NCBI GenBank assembly: GCA_026315105.1
Contig: CM048755.1
Coordinates: 210,106,333-210,170,332, forward strand
Source of the DNA: Locusta migratoria
Taxonomy: Eukaryota; Arthropoda; Insecta; Orthoptera; Acrididae
Length of the DNA stretch: 64,000 bases
Direction: 5' to 3'
Positions 38,561 to 49,969 of this stretch are shown here, one piece after another. The notes beneath the pieces were generated by a model. That model saw only the letters and a program-made list of their open reading frames with translations, was not told the DNA's origin and made no database searches. The translations under genes were made by a program, and so were the position numbers. How positions within the stretch are numbered: the first letter of the stretch is position 1; the number at the start of each line of letters is the position of its first letter.

Positions 38561-39761
38561 TTATATTATGGACTAGCGGCCCACCCGCAGCTTCATACAA
38601 GTGGAATTTATATTCTACGCCTATAAAGTCGATGTGTACGTATTTGATTGGTTGATATGTTCTACATAATATGTTTAAAAACACAATGCATACCATAATT
38701 ATAATTCCTCAGCATTCCATATCAGTATTTACATACTAATATCACAGTGTAACATATGAAGAAGTTTCCGTCTTGCACTTAGAACGATGGTAGCACTCTT
38801 AGGGGAGAAAGAGTATCAACACGAAAAGTCGCAGAAGCGACGATAGCGCTCCAAGTGGGAGCTTTACAGATACATAGAATGGCATGATACAAACACGTTT
38901 GCCCCTTCCATTTCAATAGAGATTTATATTTCCTCAAGAATGGCAAGGTAACGTGCAATTATCGCAATAAATTGTGAATCTTTTTAGGACTCCTTTAAAC
39001 CTGGTCGGCATTTATACTGTGACAACGCACGCAAAACGTAATTTCCGAATTCACTTTTGAGTCTATTTGTGAATCCATGAGGCCTCCCTACCAGCTCTCT
39101 GCGTGCCTCGCCTTCTACCAGCTCTCATGTTTTGCATGAAGATGTGTGTAATTCAGTGACAAAGACCCCAGCTATGGGGCTGCAGCCCCCCCTTTCCTCC
39201 AGGCCTATACGTCCTTCTTTTTGACAATTTACTAAAAGAAGAAAAAAATATGGATAAATAAGCGAGAGAGTAGCCTTCTTAATCTACTGTTAAACGAAAT
39301 CCAGATTTCCACTTTTAAATAAATCATTTGCAGTTTGGGATACCAAGCCACTCAGACCCTCACACCAAAATACCAGTGGTGTAATACCAATGTAATTTGT
39401 ACTTCATAGAACCAAGTGACATAAAAGGGAATGCGTATGTCAGTCAGTCGCAATAAATATAAATGTAATTTCCACGACCACCCACAGCGCCGTAATCAAA
39501 AAATAAAGGAACCGCAGCTGTCACTCAACACGGGCTCCAAGCTACTACATTTGTATGCAACACATCTTCCGGAAGACGAAAACCGAATTTCATAAACCGT
39601 TTCTTTTTTTTTTCTTTTTTTGCCGTGGTATTTACATGTTAAATCCTCAAGTGGATTTCCTTGCCCACTCAAATATGGCGTCAGAAAAACAGCTGTTTCA
39701 CTTCCTGATCAGTTCCTGATTTAGTTAGCACAATCACTATTTCTCTTTACCTAAATATATA
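38561..39761. other. Unassigned, repeat-like edges
   Basis: GACTAGCGGCCCACCCGCAG (about 38571) resembles a motif I recall from insect repeats but cannot name. The remainder is AT-rich without motifs. T-rich run at 39603-39622. Confidence 0.35.
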
Positions 39762-40256
39762 CAGAGTGTTTCACTAAGTGTGTTTGCCTCTGTAACTTAT
39801 AAAACAATAGGTGACGGGAAATTTTAATCCGGTAGGTCAACACAAGAAATGTTACACTTTCTGCGGAACTATGAACATAGTTTATTGTATCATTTTCCAA
39901 AGAGTTACAGCACAAAGATATAATTTTTAAAATGGAACAATAGTTTTTTTTCTATCGTGCATTGGATTCGTTGAAACCAACGGCGTCCAAATCAATTTAA
40001 ACTACATTCCTATCACTGTTAGCTTGGGAGCTACAACCCTTCAAAGTTTCAGTGGCAGATACCACAAACCCTGCGCATAATGCAATGCGCCTTCTAAATG
40101 TGGTGCGGCCGAGTTGTAACGTCGCCGGTGTCACGGAGCGAGAAGCTTCCTCGATGCGCTGTTGGACTGCCGACTGTCGCCGCACACGGCCGTATACTCG
40201 ACAATTGGAGCCACACAAACAACCGTGGCTCAATATACCACAGTTACTGACATCGG

Positions 40257-41317
40257 ATGACGATGGCATACACGAACAACGAGTACGTTGACATGTTGCT
40301 GATACTCGGCGAGTGCCGACACGATGCCACTGAAGCAGCCACGGCGTATGTCGTGAGATATCCCAGGCGAAGAGCCCCGGCAGCCATTACGTTCTTACGT
40401 GCCGAACAACGACTTCGAGAAACAGGCAGCTTGGTAATGTGCCGCAGTAACAGACAAAGACCTGCAAGAAGTGAGGAGACGGAGGTGTTTGTTTTAGCTG
40501 CACTACACCACGATCCTCACGTCAGCTTACGAGCCGTTGCTGCAGTCGCTGGTGTCAGTCTCACATCTGTGTGGCGTATAGTACACGGCCACAGGTTTCA
40601 CCCGTACCGCCTGTCACTGACCCAGGAGCTGCATGGGAACGATTTCCGTGCATTAGTGACATTCTGTGAGTGGGCCATGCGTAATTTCACGCTGGAGTCT
40701 TTACAAAGTGTTATGTTCTCTGATGAGTCCATGTTCACAAATTATGGTGCAGTGAATCGCCATAACATGCACTACTGGGCCGCAGACAATCCTCGTTGGA
40801 TACGACCTGTCGACCGTCAACGTAGGTAGTCTATTAACGTGTGGTGTGGAATCCTTGGGGGTGAAATCATAGGTCCACACTTTTCCCAGGTACACTGACA
40901 GGTGAGTTATATCGCGCTTTTATAGCCGACCGTTTGGGTGGTCTCCTTGAACATGTGTGTCTACACACGAGAGTCCATAGGTGGATGCAGCACGATGGTC
41001 ACCCAGCCCATTATGCACGTGCTGTTGGGGAAGAACTAAACAAAAGGTTTGCAGGAAGATGGTTGGGGCGCCATGGTCCTCATTCATGGCCCGCAAGGTC
41101 GCCCGATTTAACACCAGTAGATTTCTTTTTGTGGGGATATCTAAAGGATCGTGTTTATGTCACTGAGCCCACATCCCCAGATGATCTAAAACGGCGCATC
41201 GAGGACGCATGTCGCTCCGTCACACCGGCGATGTTACATCTCGTCCGCAGATCCTTTCGACGGCGCATTGCATTATGCATTGAGGAACATGGACACACAT
41301 TTGAACATCTCATGTAA
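40257..41317 (+). pseudogene. DDD transposase with DUF4817-type N-terminus
   Basis: N-terminal helix-turn-helix YTNNEYVDMLLILGECRHDA, second HTH VSLRAVAAVAGVSLTSVWRI (residues about 85-105), then MFSDESMFTNYG (first Asp, about 40713), QHDGHPAHYA (second Asp, about 40990) and SPDLTPVDFFLWGYLKDRVY (third Asp, about 41100-41160). The spacing fits a mariner-like DD34D enzyme that cuts and pastes its own element. Lesions: a TAG at 40827-40829 where Trp is expected, and at least one frameshift near 40888-40910 (CACTTTTCCCAGG). The rest reads through to HTFEHLM and a stop at 41317. Recently dead: only two or three lesions in about 350 codons. The DUF4817 name is recalled, not searched. Confidence 0.88.
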
Positions 41318-41420
41318 ATCAACTTCCCACCGCCATAACATCCATCACCCACCACATAGCCATGTATTATGTACAGCGTGTGGTAGGTATCTGCCCCTGA
41401 AACTTTGAAGGGTTGTAGCT

Positions 41421-41614
41421 AAAAAAATGTTTGTAGAACTTATGGGACTTAACTACGGGGTCATCAGTCCCTAAACTTACAAACTACTTATGAACTAGCT
41501 AATAATAAGGACGGCACAAATATCCATGCCCGAGGGGGGATTCGAACCCCCGACCGTAGTGGCCGTGCAGACCGTGACTGGAGCGCCTCAGTCCCTTCGG
41601 CCACCGCGGCCGGC
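41421..41614 (-). mobile_element. SINE family A inserted in the right TIR
   Basis: Complete subtype 1 copy, near consensus (head GCCGGCCGCGGTGGCCGAAG, B box GGTTCGAATCC, tail GGGACTGATGACCCCGTAG). Exact 12-bp TSD AGGGTTGTAGCT at 41409-41420 and 41615-41626. Confidence 0.96.
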
Positions 41615-41892
41615 AGGGTTGTAGCTCCCAAACTAACAGTGATAGGAATATAGTATAAATTAATTTAGATGCAGCTGGTTTCAACGAATCCAATGCACGA
41701 TATAAAACACTATTGTTCCATTAAAAAAAATTATATCTTTGTGCTTTAGCTCTTTGGAAAATGATACAATAAACTATGTCCATAGCTCCGCAGAAAGTGT
41801 AACATTTCTTGTGTTGACCTACCGCATTAAAATTTCCCGTCACCTATTATTTTACAAGTTACAGAGGCAAACACACTTAGCGAAACACCCAG

Positions 41893-42735
41893 TATATTCG
41901 TGTTCAATCGAATAGTTCTGTTTCACTGCAGAAAAGTCACTCTGACTGTATCAGCCGAAAATTTTTAACTAGAAGACGCAACCTTACAAGCAAAGAAAGT
42001 TTCAGAAAGGGCTGTATTTGCATAGGCACGATAATTGGTTGTGAAAGTGGAAAACCGCTTCATAAAATCGCATTTCCAGAATCGACTTTGTGGTGTTTAC
42101 GTAACCAACCAAAAGCAGAATTAAGAAATTAGTTTACGAAATCCGGTTCTGGGAGCCGTTGTAAGCGGGGTGTGTAGGGCACTGATTGAACAGCCTAGCA
42201 TGTCTTCTTTGAAATTTGCCCCAAATATTCTCATTTTAATTTACTTTATTTTTTCGTCCTTCTCCATTTTGTGTGGGCGCTAAGCACCCCCAAAAATTTC
42301 GAGGGCATGTACGAGCACCGGGTGACCCACGGAGTCGGCAACCCCGCAATGCGGAGATAACGAACGGCAAAAACCGGCTGCAATGTGTTTGATGATATAC
42401 AAGAATGCTTTCCATTCTCAATGAGGGTAAAACATTGTTCACAGGAAATGAAACAAACTGTCCCGCTTACCATTTCCTTCTCAAAGGGCAAATAGTTCGG
42501 ACTGTTTAAGAAAGTTTTTGTAACTCGTATATTTATTATTATGGCACTACTGATTTTCCAAATCCTTATACGTGCAGATGATTTCAGTACAACGCACAGC
42601 CTCAAGCAACAAATGTCATCTTAACGAAGGTAAGGAAAGAGCACAGAGCAATAAACTGTAGCGGAAAATTTGGTATTTCTAATTGTCGGGAAACTCAAAA
42701 TAATATACAGTGTATCATATGATGCTGCTTGCCTT
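41893..42735. other. No recognised feature
   Basis: No tRNA-like boxes or transposase motifs. The overlapping short minus-strand frames at 42236-42605 have no known motif. Confidence 0.5.
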
Positions 42736-42744
42736 ACATACCAA

Positions 42745-42920
42745 AAAAATTTTCAAATGTTTGTACAGCTTATGGGACTTAACTGCGCAGTCACCAGTCC
42801 CTAAACTTACAAACTACTTATGAACAAACTTACACTAAAGACATCACAAACATCGATGCCCGAGGGAGGATTCGAACCTCCAACGCGGGAGGACGCGCGA
42901 TCCATAACGTGGCGCTCCAT
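42745..42920 (-). mobile_element. SINE family A, head truncated
   Basis: The reverse complement: B box GGTTCGAATCC, CATCGATGTTTGTGATG and tail GGGACTGGTGACTGCGCAG. The A-box end is replaced by GGAGCGCCACGTTATGGATC. TSD ACATACCAA at 42736-42744 and 42921-42929. Confidence 0.9.
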
Positions 42921-42929
42921 ACATACCAA

Positions 42930-44290
42930 CTTAGCTTAATACCATTACAACGAAATGATTGATTGCACAAATGGATTTCGGAAGTAACAAAGTATATAAG
43001 AACAGACCGCTCTGGAGCGGTATTATAATGCTTTAAATTGCGCAATTCGTTAGTCATCTTTTATTTAAGATACACGATATTGAGAGTAAATAATGTAAAT
43101 TAGAGAGCTATGATGATCCTCTAATTTCAGAGCGATAGTTTGATACAAATTGTACGCAAAACCTCGCTACCCGAGATCCAGTAATATCATCAAAGGCACG
43201 ATAAAACAAAGCTAACTTCGTACCTATTAGTACTCTAAATGATTAAAAGTTTTCCGGGGCAAATTCTGCCGCTGACCTACAGAGTAGCAACGAAGTAACA
43301 TTTGTTTCATCTGCATCACTAGAAACGACACCGATCATACGAAGCACTGTATATGACATAAGCATGTGTCAATATATAGACAAATACTGCGCATCTAGCT
43401 CTTCTATTTTGGTTTCAGCAGACATCAAACAAATCAGCGGATTGGAAGTTCCAGGTGTATTTACTACCAGTAGCAGCAGATCCTCTAAGCAAATAGAGAT
43501 CTCATCGGGTCCACGACAGACGAATCTTTATCGTAAAACAATAGACATAATGCATTCTTCTCCGTTCAAACATAACATACTAACATAATTCCATTTGCGA
43601 CGTCGACGAAACCGAATCAGATATTAGAAAATACAGCAAGTAGCGTCATGTTGTTTATACTAAAAGAGTGTATAATTCTTGATGCACGCATGAGATCTGA
43701 AACACGCGCGGCACATTCAAACGATGACATAATTTTGTATTACCAAAGCCAGTTAATTGTGTGTTGCTTAGGTGCAATAATCTCCTAGTAGATACTAAAG
43801 ACGTCCGTAAATTACTCAGGCAAGCCTTTTCACGCCATAATGAAGCCTTTGATCTTGACAGCTGTACAAGTATTTTGTGGAGACCCATGACCGACTCTAA
43901 TACGCTCAATTTTACCTTCATATAACTACAATGTCCATAAAAGTTAGGCATAGCAGCATTAGATTCTTGAAGACAAAAGCCAAGCACCGACCATCAATAA
44001 TGAGTGATTTGCGAAAGTTCATATTCTGGGTGTCGATGTCGTGCTAGACCAGGAACCGAGCGAGAGCAGTGGGGAACTTCCATCCTTTCCAATGCAAGTG
44101 ACCAGTTGGACACCACAATGCCAAGGCAGCAGTAATCTCTGTTTAAGCTAAGTTACACAGCCATGTGACAGAGTAAATGTGTACACATTAATGAAAGTGG
44201 ATTAATACCTGCATATACTTGCAATACTACTATATGGCTGTTCCGTATTCAGACAATTTAAGAACTGTTGCATTTTAGACTCTTAGTGAA
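42930..44290. other. No recognised feature
   Basis: About 1.4 kb. A 110-codon minus-strand frame (43655-43987) has no family motif I know; upstream of it another frame reads KSLIIDGRCLAFVFK before a stop. Both are treated as chance frames. Confidence 0.45.
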
Positions 44291-44492
44291 TGCCAGCCGC
44301 GGTGAAATAGCCGTGCGCACTAAGGCTTCGTGCTACGGTGCGCGCGGCCGTTGGCCGTCGGAGGTTCGAGACCTCCCTCGCGCATGGGTGTATGTGTTGT
44401 CCTTAGGTTAGTTTAACTTAGTTTGAGTAGTTTGTAAGCTAGGAACTAATAACCAAGCAGTTAAGTCCATAGATTTACAAACATTTGAACAA
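44291..44492 (+). mobile_element. SINE family A (subtype 2 variant)
   Basis: Head GCCAGCCGCGGTGAAATAGC, CTACGGTGCGCGCGGCCG, B box GGTTCGAGACC, CATGGGTGTATGTGTTGTCC, tail GGAACTAATAACCAAGCAG and TTTACAAACATTTGAACAA. Diverged, so older than the subtype 1 copies. Confidence 0.88.
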
Positions 44493-44519
44493 GGGAATTC
44501 CATATAACAGGCGCTGCTG

Positions 44520-45135
44520 CGAACGTGGTGTCAATGCTTTGGCATGACAGAATCTCATACGAACGTGGAACAAAGCTCAGTGAACTTGGCTATTATCGAT
44601 AAGATCGTTTAGCCTACTTAATTGTCAAACAGTACCGGTGTAGAAACCAATATAGACATTTCCCTAGTAAATCTGGCAGTGGCTAAGAAGTATACTCTAG
44701 GAGGTTAAACAACATATGATCCTACGAATCAATGTCAATACTTTGGCATAGAAGAACATCTGATGTGCGAGGAACAATGCTGCAAACTGCACCTGGATGT
44801 GATCAATTAAAAACGGGCAACCTATAACATTTGAAAATCTTACAATTGAAAAATGTTCAAATGTTTGTAAAGCTTATGGGACTTAACTACGGGGTCATCA
44901 GTCCCTAAACTTACAAACTACTTGTGAACTAGCTAATACTAAGGACGGCACAAATATCCATGCCCGACGGGGGATTCGAATCCCCAACCGTAGTGGCCGT
45001 GCAGGCCGTGATTGGCGCGCCGCAGACCGCTCGGCCACCGCGGCCGTCACTACAATTGAAGAGACCAATATACACATTTGCTTGGTAAAATGGGCTGCGG
45101 CTGATAAGTCTATATTTTCGGAGGTTATGCAATAT
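44520..45135. repeat. ~205-bp tandem repeat, 2-3 units, split by a SINE
   Basis: Marker GTGTCAATGCTTTGGCATGA (44529) versus ATGTCAATACTTTGGCATAG (44730), about 202 bases apart. Marker ACCAATATAGACATTT (44648) versus ACCAATATACACATTT (45063), about 205-212 bases once the SINE and one TSD are removed. Units also share GGAGGTTA(A/T)(A/G)CAA(C/T)ATATGA. Diverged; no coding content. Confidence 0.75.
44851..45050 (-). mobile_element. SINE family A inserted in tandem repeat
   Basis: Complete copy; the tRNA-like head on the right is GGCCGCGGTGGCCGAGCGG, B box GATTCGAATCC, tail GGGACTGATGACCCCGTAG. TSD TACAATTGAA at 44841-44850 and 45051-45060. Confidence 0.95.
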
Positions 45136-45368
45136 ATGACGACTAGCGATCATACTGTTTTATCCTTCAACGTCGACGTGACACTTAGGTGGCTTCTTTA
45201 TGCTACCTACCTATGGCTCAAGAAGAAAGTAGCTGGATAAAATGCTGGGTAGTGTAGGCATAACTTTCAATCGCACACTGTCATTTTCAGTTTTGGAAAA
45301 AAAATGTAGAGTACAGACTTCGCAAACATGTTAACGTGTATCTATTCCATAAGAACATTCAACAGTAT

Positions 45369-45433
45369 AATCAGGACAGATGGCAACTTACCATAAAGAC
45401 GATCGTCGAGCAGCAGATGGGTATGTAACAAAG

Positions 45434-45521
<88 letters not shown>

Positions 45522-45560
45522 AACGTGGCATTGGGCTCCAGCCTTCATCAGAACAGAGCA
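45369..45560 (-). repeat. Repeat family E, minus copy with CTGATGA hairpin
   Basis: On the minus strand: CTGATGAAGGCTGGAGCCC, then (TG)n and (AG)n, then GCTCGACGATCGTCTTTATG and GTAAGTTGCCATCTGTCC. The plus copy at 47395-47545 shares GCTCGACGACCGTCTTTTTG, GTGAGTTGCGACCTATGGCC and a TGACGAAGGG...GCCTAAA hairpin start. Probably the 3' end of a Penelope-like or similar retroelement, judged by the CTGATGA-stem signature. Confidence 0.5.
45438..45521. repeat. (CT)n(CA)n microsatellite
   Basis: About 60 bases of CT followed by about 24 bases of CA, inside repeat family E. Confidence 0.97.
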
Positions 45561-46139
45561 CCCACTCATTCATACAAACACACAAGCACGGCTCACTAAC
45601 ACATTACTGTCCTTTCTGACCGATGAAAACCGAGTAACGCCAGTGTAGTGAGAGCAACTTTGATTGGTGACTAGAGGGGAGGGAGAAGGGGTGAGGGTGA
45701 CAGTGGGAATGATGTAATAGGTTTCTTTGATCTAGGGGCAACATTGGTAGAAAAAGATGAAGCTTAGGAAATCAGTGCTACAGTTTGGCCGTGTCCATTT
45801 ATCCATTTCTTTTTAATTTCTATTATTTTTTTAAGGGCGCTAAACTACTGTAGTCATAAGAGCCCGCCCAATTTATCCATGAAGATGAATTGGCATCGAC
45901 AAACTATGGTCAAAATCAGGGTAGATTGCCGTGTGCCTAGGCATGCAGCTGAGCATAACACGTTGGATTTCAATTGCTGCTTCACAACATGGGCCAACCA
46001 CACAGAAGAGTCAAAGAAACTGGTATAGGAATGCGTTTGCAAACACAGAGATTTGTGAACACTCTTATGACGGTGCTGTGGTAGGAAACGCCTATATAGT
46101 ACAACTTGTGTCTGCCACATAGATAGGGTACTTCTGATG

Positions 46140-46935
46140 CAATGGACAGTTATCACGATTTAAGTGCGTTTGAACGTGGTATATAGCACATGATAGATGG
46201 GACACAGCATCTGCGAGGTAAGCATGACGTGGAGAGTTTCCTGTACGACCATTTCACGAGTTCAGCGTGAATATCGGGAATGTATTCAACGAAACATCAT
46301 CGATATGGGCTTTAGGAACGAAGGCCCACTCGCATACTCTTTCTGACTACTCGACATAAAGCTTTAAGCCTCGCCTGGGCCCGTCAAGACAGACATTGGA
46401 CTATTGATGACTGGAAACATGTTACGAGGTCGAAAGAGTCCGCTTTCAATTGTATCGGTCGAATGGACATGTACGGATAGGAAGACAACTACATTAATGT
46501 ATGGACCTTGCATGTCAGCAGGGGTGTCGGGTGTGAACTGTGGGAGTGATATGGGACACCTGATACGTCTAGATGCGACTCTGAGGTGACCACTGTGCAT
46601 TCCAAAGGACCTTGGAAATTCCAGCAGGACAATGCGGCAGCCCACACGTCCAGATTTGCTACAGAGTGCCCCAGGAAGACTCTTCTGAGTTTAAACACCT
46701 CCGTTGCCCACCAAACTCCCCAGACATGAATATTATTGAGCATATCTGGGATGCCTTGCAACGTGCTGTCAGACGAGATCTTCACCCCCTCGTACTCTTA
46801 TGGATTTATGGACAGCTTTGCAAGATGTACGAAGTCAGCTCCTTCTAGCACTATTTCAGACATTAGTCGAGTCCATGCCACGTCGTGTTGCGGTACTTCT
46901 GCGTGCTCGCACGGGCCCTACACGATATTAGTCAA
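46140..46935 (+). pseudogene. Tc1-like transposase relic
   Basis: Near full-length but heavily broken. MDSYHDLSAFERG (start, 46144), HKALSLAWARQDRHWTIDDW (about 46360), VTRSKESAFN where VxFSDESRF is usual (first Asp lost), FQQDNAAAHTSRFAT (second Asp, about 46618), in other frames SPDMNIIEHIWDALQRAVRR (catalytic Glu in IIEHIWD, about 46721), and a C-terminal end ALFQTLVESMPRRVAVLLRA. DD34E arrangement of the Tc1 family. Stops and frameshifts at many points. TIRs not identified. Confidence 0.85.
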
Positions 46936-46984
46936 GTGAATCTGTTTCTTTGGTTCTTAAGTGAAGGCCCTTGTCCCACCTGCC

Positions 46985-47000
46985 GCCCCCCCCCCCCCTC
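46985..47000. repeat. Poly-C run
   Basis: GCCGCCCCCCCCCCCCTCCC in an otherwise pyrimidine-rich stretch just after the Tc1 relic. Confidence 0.9.
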
Positions 47001-47394
47001 CCATCACCACCAGGGTTTCTGAAACGCATTGATGAGAGTTATCCTTCCTTACAGAGTATTCTAAAGTCCTGGAATTATCATGGCCGCGGGGTACAGTAAT
47101 CTATTGTCGTCACACACCCAACAGTTGCCACCCCTTCTATCTTAAACCATCTCACTTTTTTCCGCCCTTATCTACTCCTCCTCCTCCTCCTTTTGCTTCC
47201 CCGCCGCGTTCCTAAGCTGCAACTCTTTGCAAACATCAGCTACGTATTCCACCAAGCACTACTAGTATATCGTCCCCACCCTGACCTGTATCATTCGTTT
47301 CCGTCTCCCGTCTAATCCCCAATCAATGTTGTTCTCACTGCGGTGTCGCTCCTCGAAATTCAGCGGTCACGTGTGACGCCCTTTTGTTAGTGAG

Positions 47395-47545
47395 TTTTGC
47401 TTGTGTGATTGTACTCTGTTTTGACGAAGGGTTTGCCTAAATCTGTGCTGTTTGTAAGTGGTTATCTTTCTATGTGCGTTTCTGCGGCTCGACGACCGTC
47501 TTTTTGGTGAGTTGCGACCTATGGCCATTATATTCTTGAATTGCA
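47395..47545 (+). repeat. Repeat family E, plus copy
   Basis: TTTTGACGAAGGGTTTGCCT, then GCTCGACGACCGTCTTTTTG and GTGAGTTGCGACCTATGGCC; the counterpart, in opposite orientation, of 45369-45560. The Tc1 relic lies between the two. Confidence 0.5.
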
Positions 47546-49229
47546 ACTTATCCTTTCCATTGCTAGCAATACCAACATTCTTACAGAATTTTCTTTTACT
47601 TCGAAACAATTGGTTAAACAAGGAAGCAAAGCAGCTTAGTTCCTTTGAAAGTGTAACTACAAACAGTTACAAAATGTAGGAGAACAGTCGACAGTTTTCG
47701 AATTCAGGCAATTGTCAGTTAATTAAGTTGTAAGTACTTTCGTATGCTATTTTATTAAAAGAACATAATCATATTTTGTTATAATAACTAAACAGCTGCA
47801 TGGAAATAAAAAGAAGGCTATCAATCCTTCCTACACTTTTATCGGGAAGCAGGAGAGTCGTATTAGAGATGTCCAACAGTGCTGGCCTAATGCCAAACAA
47901 TAATGCGATTTCATTTCCACGTTTCAGAGCTACGTTATTTATATCAATAATAGTTTTTCTTATTGTGACACAGCAAATACGTAGTGGTATACCAACACTT
48001 TAATCAAGTTGCACTTATTACTATTTATGAGAGGCATTTCAAAATATTTTATTTACTTCATCTGTTTATTAAACTTTTCTAACTCTTAAGCAGCTTTCAC
48101 GTCCCTCAATACAAATTTCTAGTGATGAAACTGATATCCGTCGTCAAAGGATGATGTCAGTTTATGATCTGATAACTGCGTCAGAGTTCTTTCCTTCCAA
48201 TACATAACTTGCGAACAGTGGAACTCTTCCGTTTCCAAGGAGGACACTCAAAGACATAAAACTCGCATTGTCATAACATTGTGCTGTCCAATGCAGAAGT
48301 TTAACTCATATCATGACAGTCCCTGCGACGGTCTTTCATTTCTTTCTTAATAAATATTCTATTATTGATGCGAAACGCTTTCGTCGAGTTGCAGACTCAG
48401 TTCTTGATTTATGATCGCGTATTTTGAAGTTATGTTCCAATTACTTCAAGCGACGTTTTTTCAGATGTTTTTCATAGAACAGCAGAATTGCTGTACCAGT
48501 GCACAACGGAATATGTTTATTTGGTTAAGGCTATCTGTACATTTTGTTTGACATTCCTTCGTAATTTCCCTTATTAATAATAGTTCTTAAACACCGTCTT
48601 TGTCTATAAAATCGTTGCGAGATGAGTTGTTTATGAATAGGTATGTTGGTTCCTATCACGATTTCCTTTCTACTGGAATCAAAGCATGGATCCTAGGCTA
48701 TGAGTATGTTTATTACAAAAAGCTCGAGTGTTAGCAAGTACAGAAAATAAACGATTGAACATTAATCATTAATTACTCTAGTATCTAATTAACATGTAGA
48801 GAGAGACAAAATATTTACTTGCGAAGAGTAGATAGTTGTGGAAGGTATTTAATAACACTCCCGTTGATAGAAAATACGAACAACCACATTATTTGTCACT
48901 TGTTAATATGTAGTTGACAATGATTGCGTACGATACTGCTCGGTGTCTTGTGATCAAATAATCACTGACTGACACTAATCATGCAATTACTGTCACCCTT
49001 ATTCTATGGCTGAACGCTAAAACTGTTCTACAACGGCACTGCATACCTCAGACCTTCTCCTCCTCTGTCTGTAGACAAGTCCTTCCACTATGAAACTCTG
49101 CCGCGAAAGCCTCTTTCTACGAAGTCTCCAGCTTAAAATCTCTCCCTATGAGGGCCCTAACACGCTTTTACCCTTTGAATGCTGAATCTGGAATTATTAC
49201 CAAAACTTTACCCCACGAAGGCCGCAGCC
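47546..49229. other. No recognised feature
   Basis: About 1.7 kb of AT-rich DNA without motifs. A 67-codon plus frame at 47800-48003 has no recognisable domain. Confidence 0.5.
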
Positions 49230-49345
49230 CTAATGAACTAAACAAAATCTCTCTACTACACTGAAGAACAAAGAAACTGATAGATGTGTCGCAACATGAC
49301 GTGGCATGAACTTGACTAATGGGTAAAGTCAGGGCCGTATATAAG
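49230..49345 (-). pseudogene. Tc1-like 3' end scrap
   Basis: The minus strand has TTAGTCAAGTTCATGCCACG, then TCATGTTGCGACACATC. The Tc1 relic at 46140 ends TTAGTCGAGTCCATGCCACG, then TCGTGTTGCGGTACTTC. This is the coding end (SMPRRVAxLL region) and 3' flank of a related copy. Confidence 0.55.
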
Positions 49346-49969
49346 GGGAGAGAGGCTCCCGAAATAATGAATGATGAAAATAGGTGGCGCGGAACAGGCG
49401 ACCAGAGAAATGTTAGGAACCAAAACGGTTCCGAAAGAGGTGCCATAAAGGATCGGAAGAGGTAACTGCAGAGTGTCTGAAAATCAAGAAAAGTAAGAAC
49501 CACGCAGGTCGAGGGCCTATCGACCGCGGAAGAGAGAAAGAATATGGCCCGACGAAAGTGAAAGTTCTAAAGCAAAAAATACAGCAATGATAGGAGGTGG
49601 TGTCACACTGAAGGCAGGTTTCGAGATAGAAACGTTGGTATAGTAACTGTTGGGATACAGGCGACAGAAGAAGGCGAAGAAACGATCGCTGAAGAGAGAA
49701 ACCTAACTGTAAAAAAATCAAACGGAAATAATGGTCAAAAGTAGAGAAAAGGTTCTGGGTCAATACGAACATTTTGAAAAAACGGATGTGCAGAGAGGTA
49801 CAGGTTGTAGCAAGAAGTGACAACAATAACGCAGGCAGAGCCAAGATTGAAGCGAAACAGCGTGGATCATAGCATTCGGTCGTATACGTATGTGACGAAT
49901 TTTAAAATTTGGATGAAACACATGAAAATCGACTTGAAAACTGGCTACTACAAAATGATTAACTTTCCG
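49346..49969. other. No recognised feature
   Basis: Purine-rich on the plus strand; open frames on the minus strand (49413-49844) are low-complexity Leu/Phe/Ser-rich readings of that bias. Confidence 0.45.

Larger units (their letters stand above)
39762..41892 (+). mobile_element. Tc1/mariner-superfamily (DD34D-type) transposon with long TIRs
   Basis: The left end CAGAGTGTTTCACTAAGTG and the right end (reversed) CTGGGTGTTTCGCTAAGTG start a long inverted repeat. The arms continue through TTTGCCTCTGTAACTTATAA, TCAACACAAGAAATGTTACA, ATGATACAATAAACTATG and CCCTTCAAAGTTTCAG, then reach transposase 3' coding sequence (left 40060-40165, right about 41200-41290). Flanks are ATATA and TATAT, compatible with a TA target. 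Total 2131 bp including a 194-bp SINE plus 12-bp TSD. The transposase gene is at 40257-41317. Confidence 0.9.

Noticed and set aside
43655..44030. Possible exon: KSLIIDGRCLAFVFK (minus), loosely like a P4-ATPase IIDGK block, next to a 110-codon frame
   Set aside because: The frame stops after 20 residues and the following flippase block is not recognisable. Similarity is too short to support a host gene.
45342..45620. Frames with repeated Arg-Glu or Leu-Ser
   Set aside because: Translations of the (CT)n(CA)n microsatellite.
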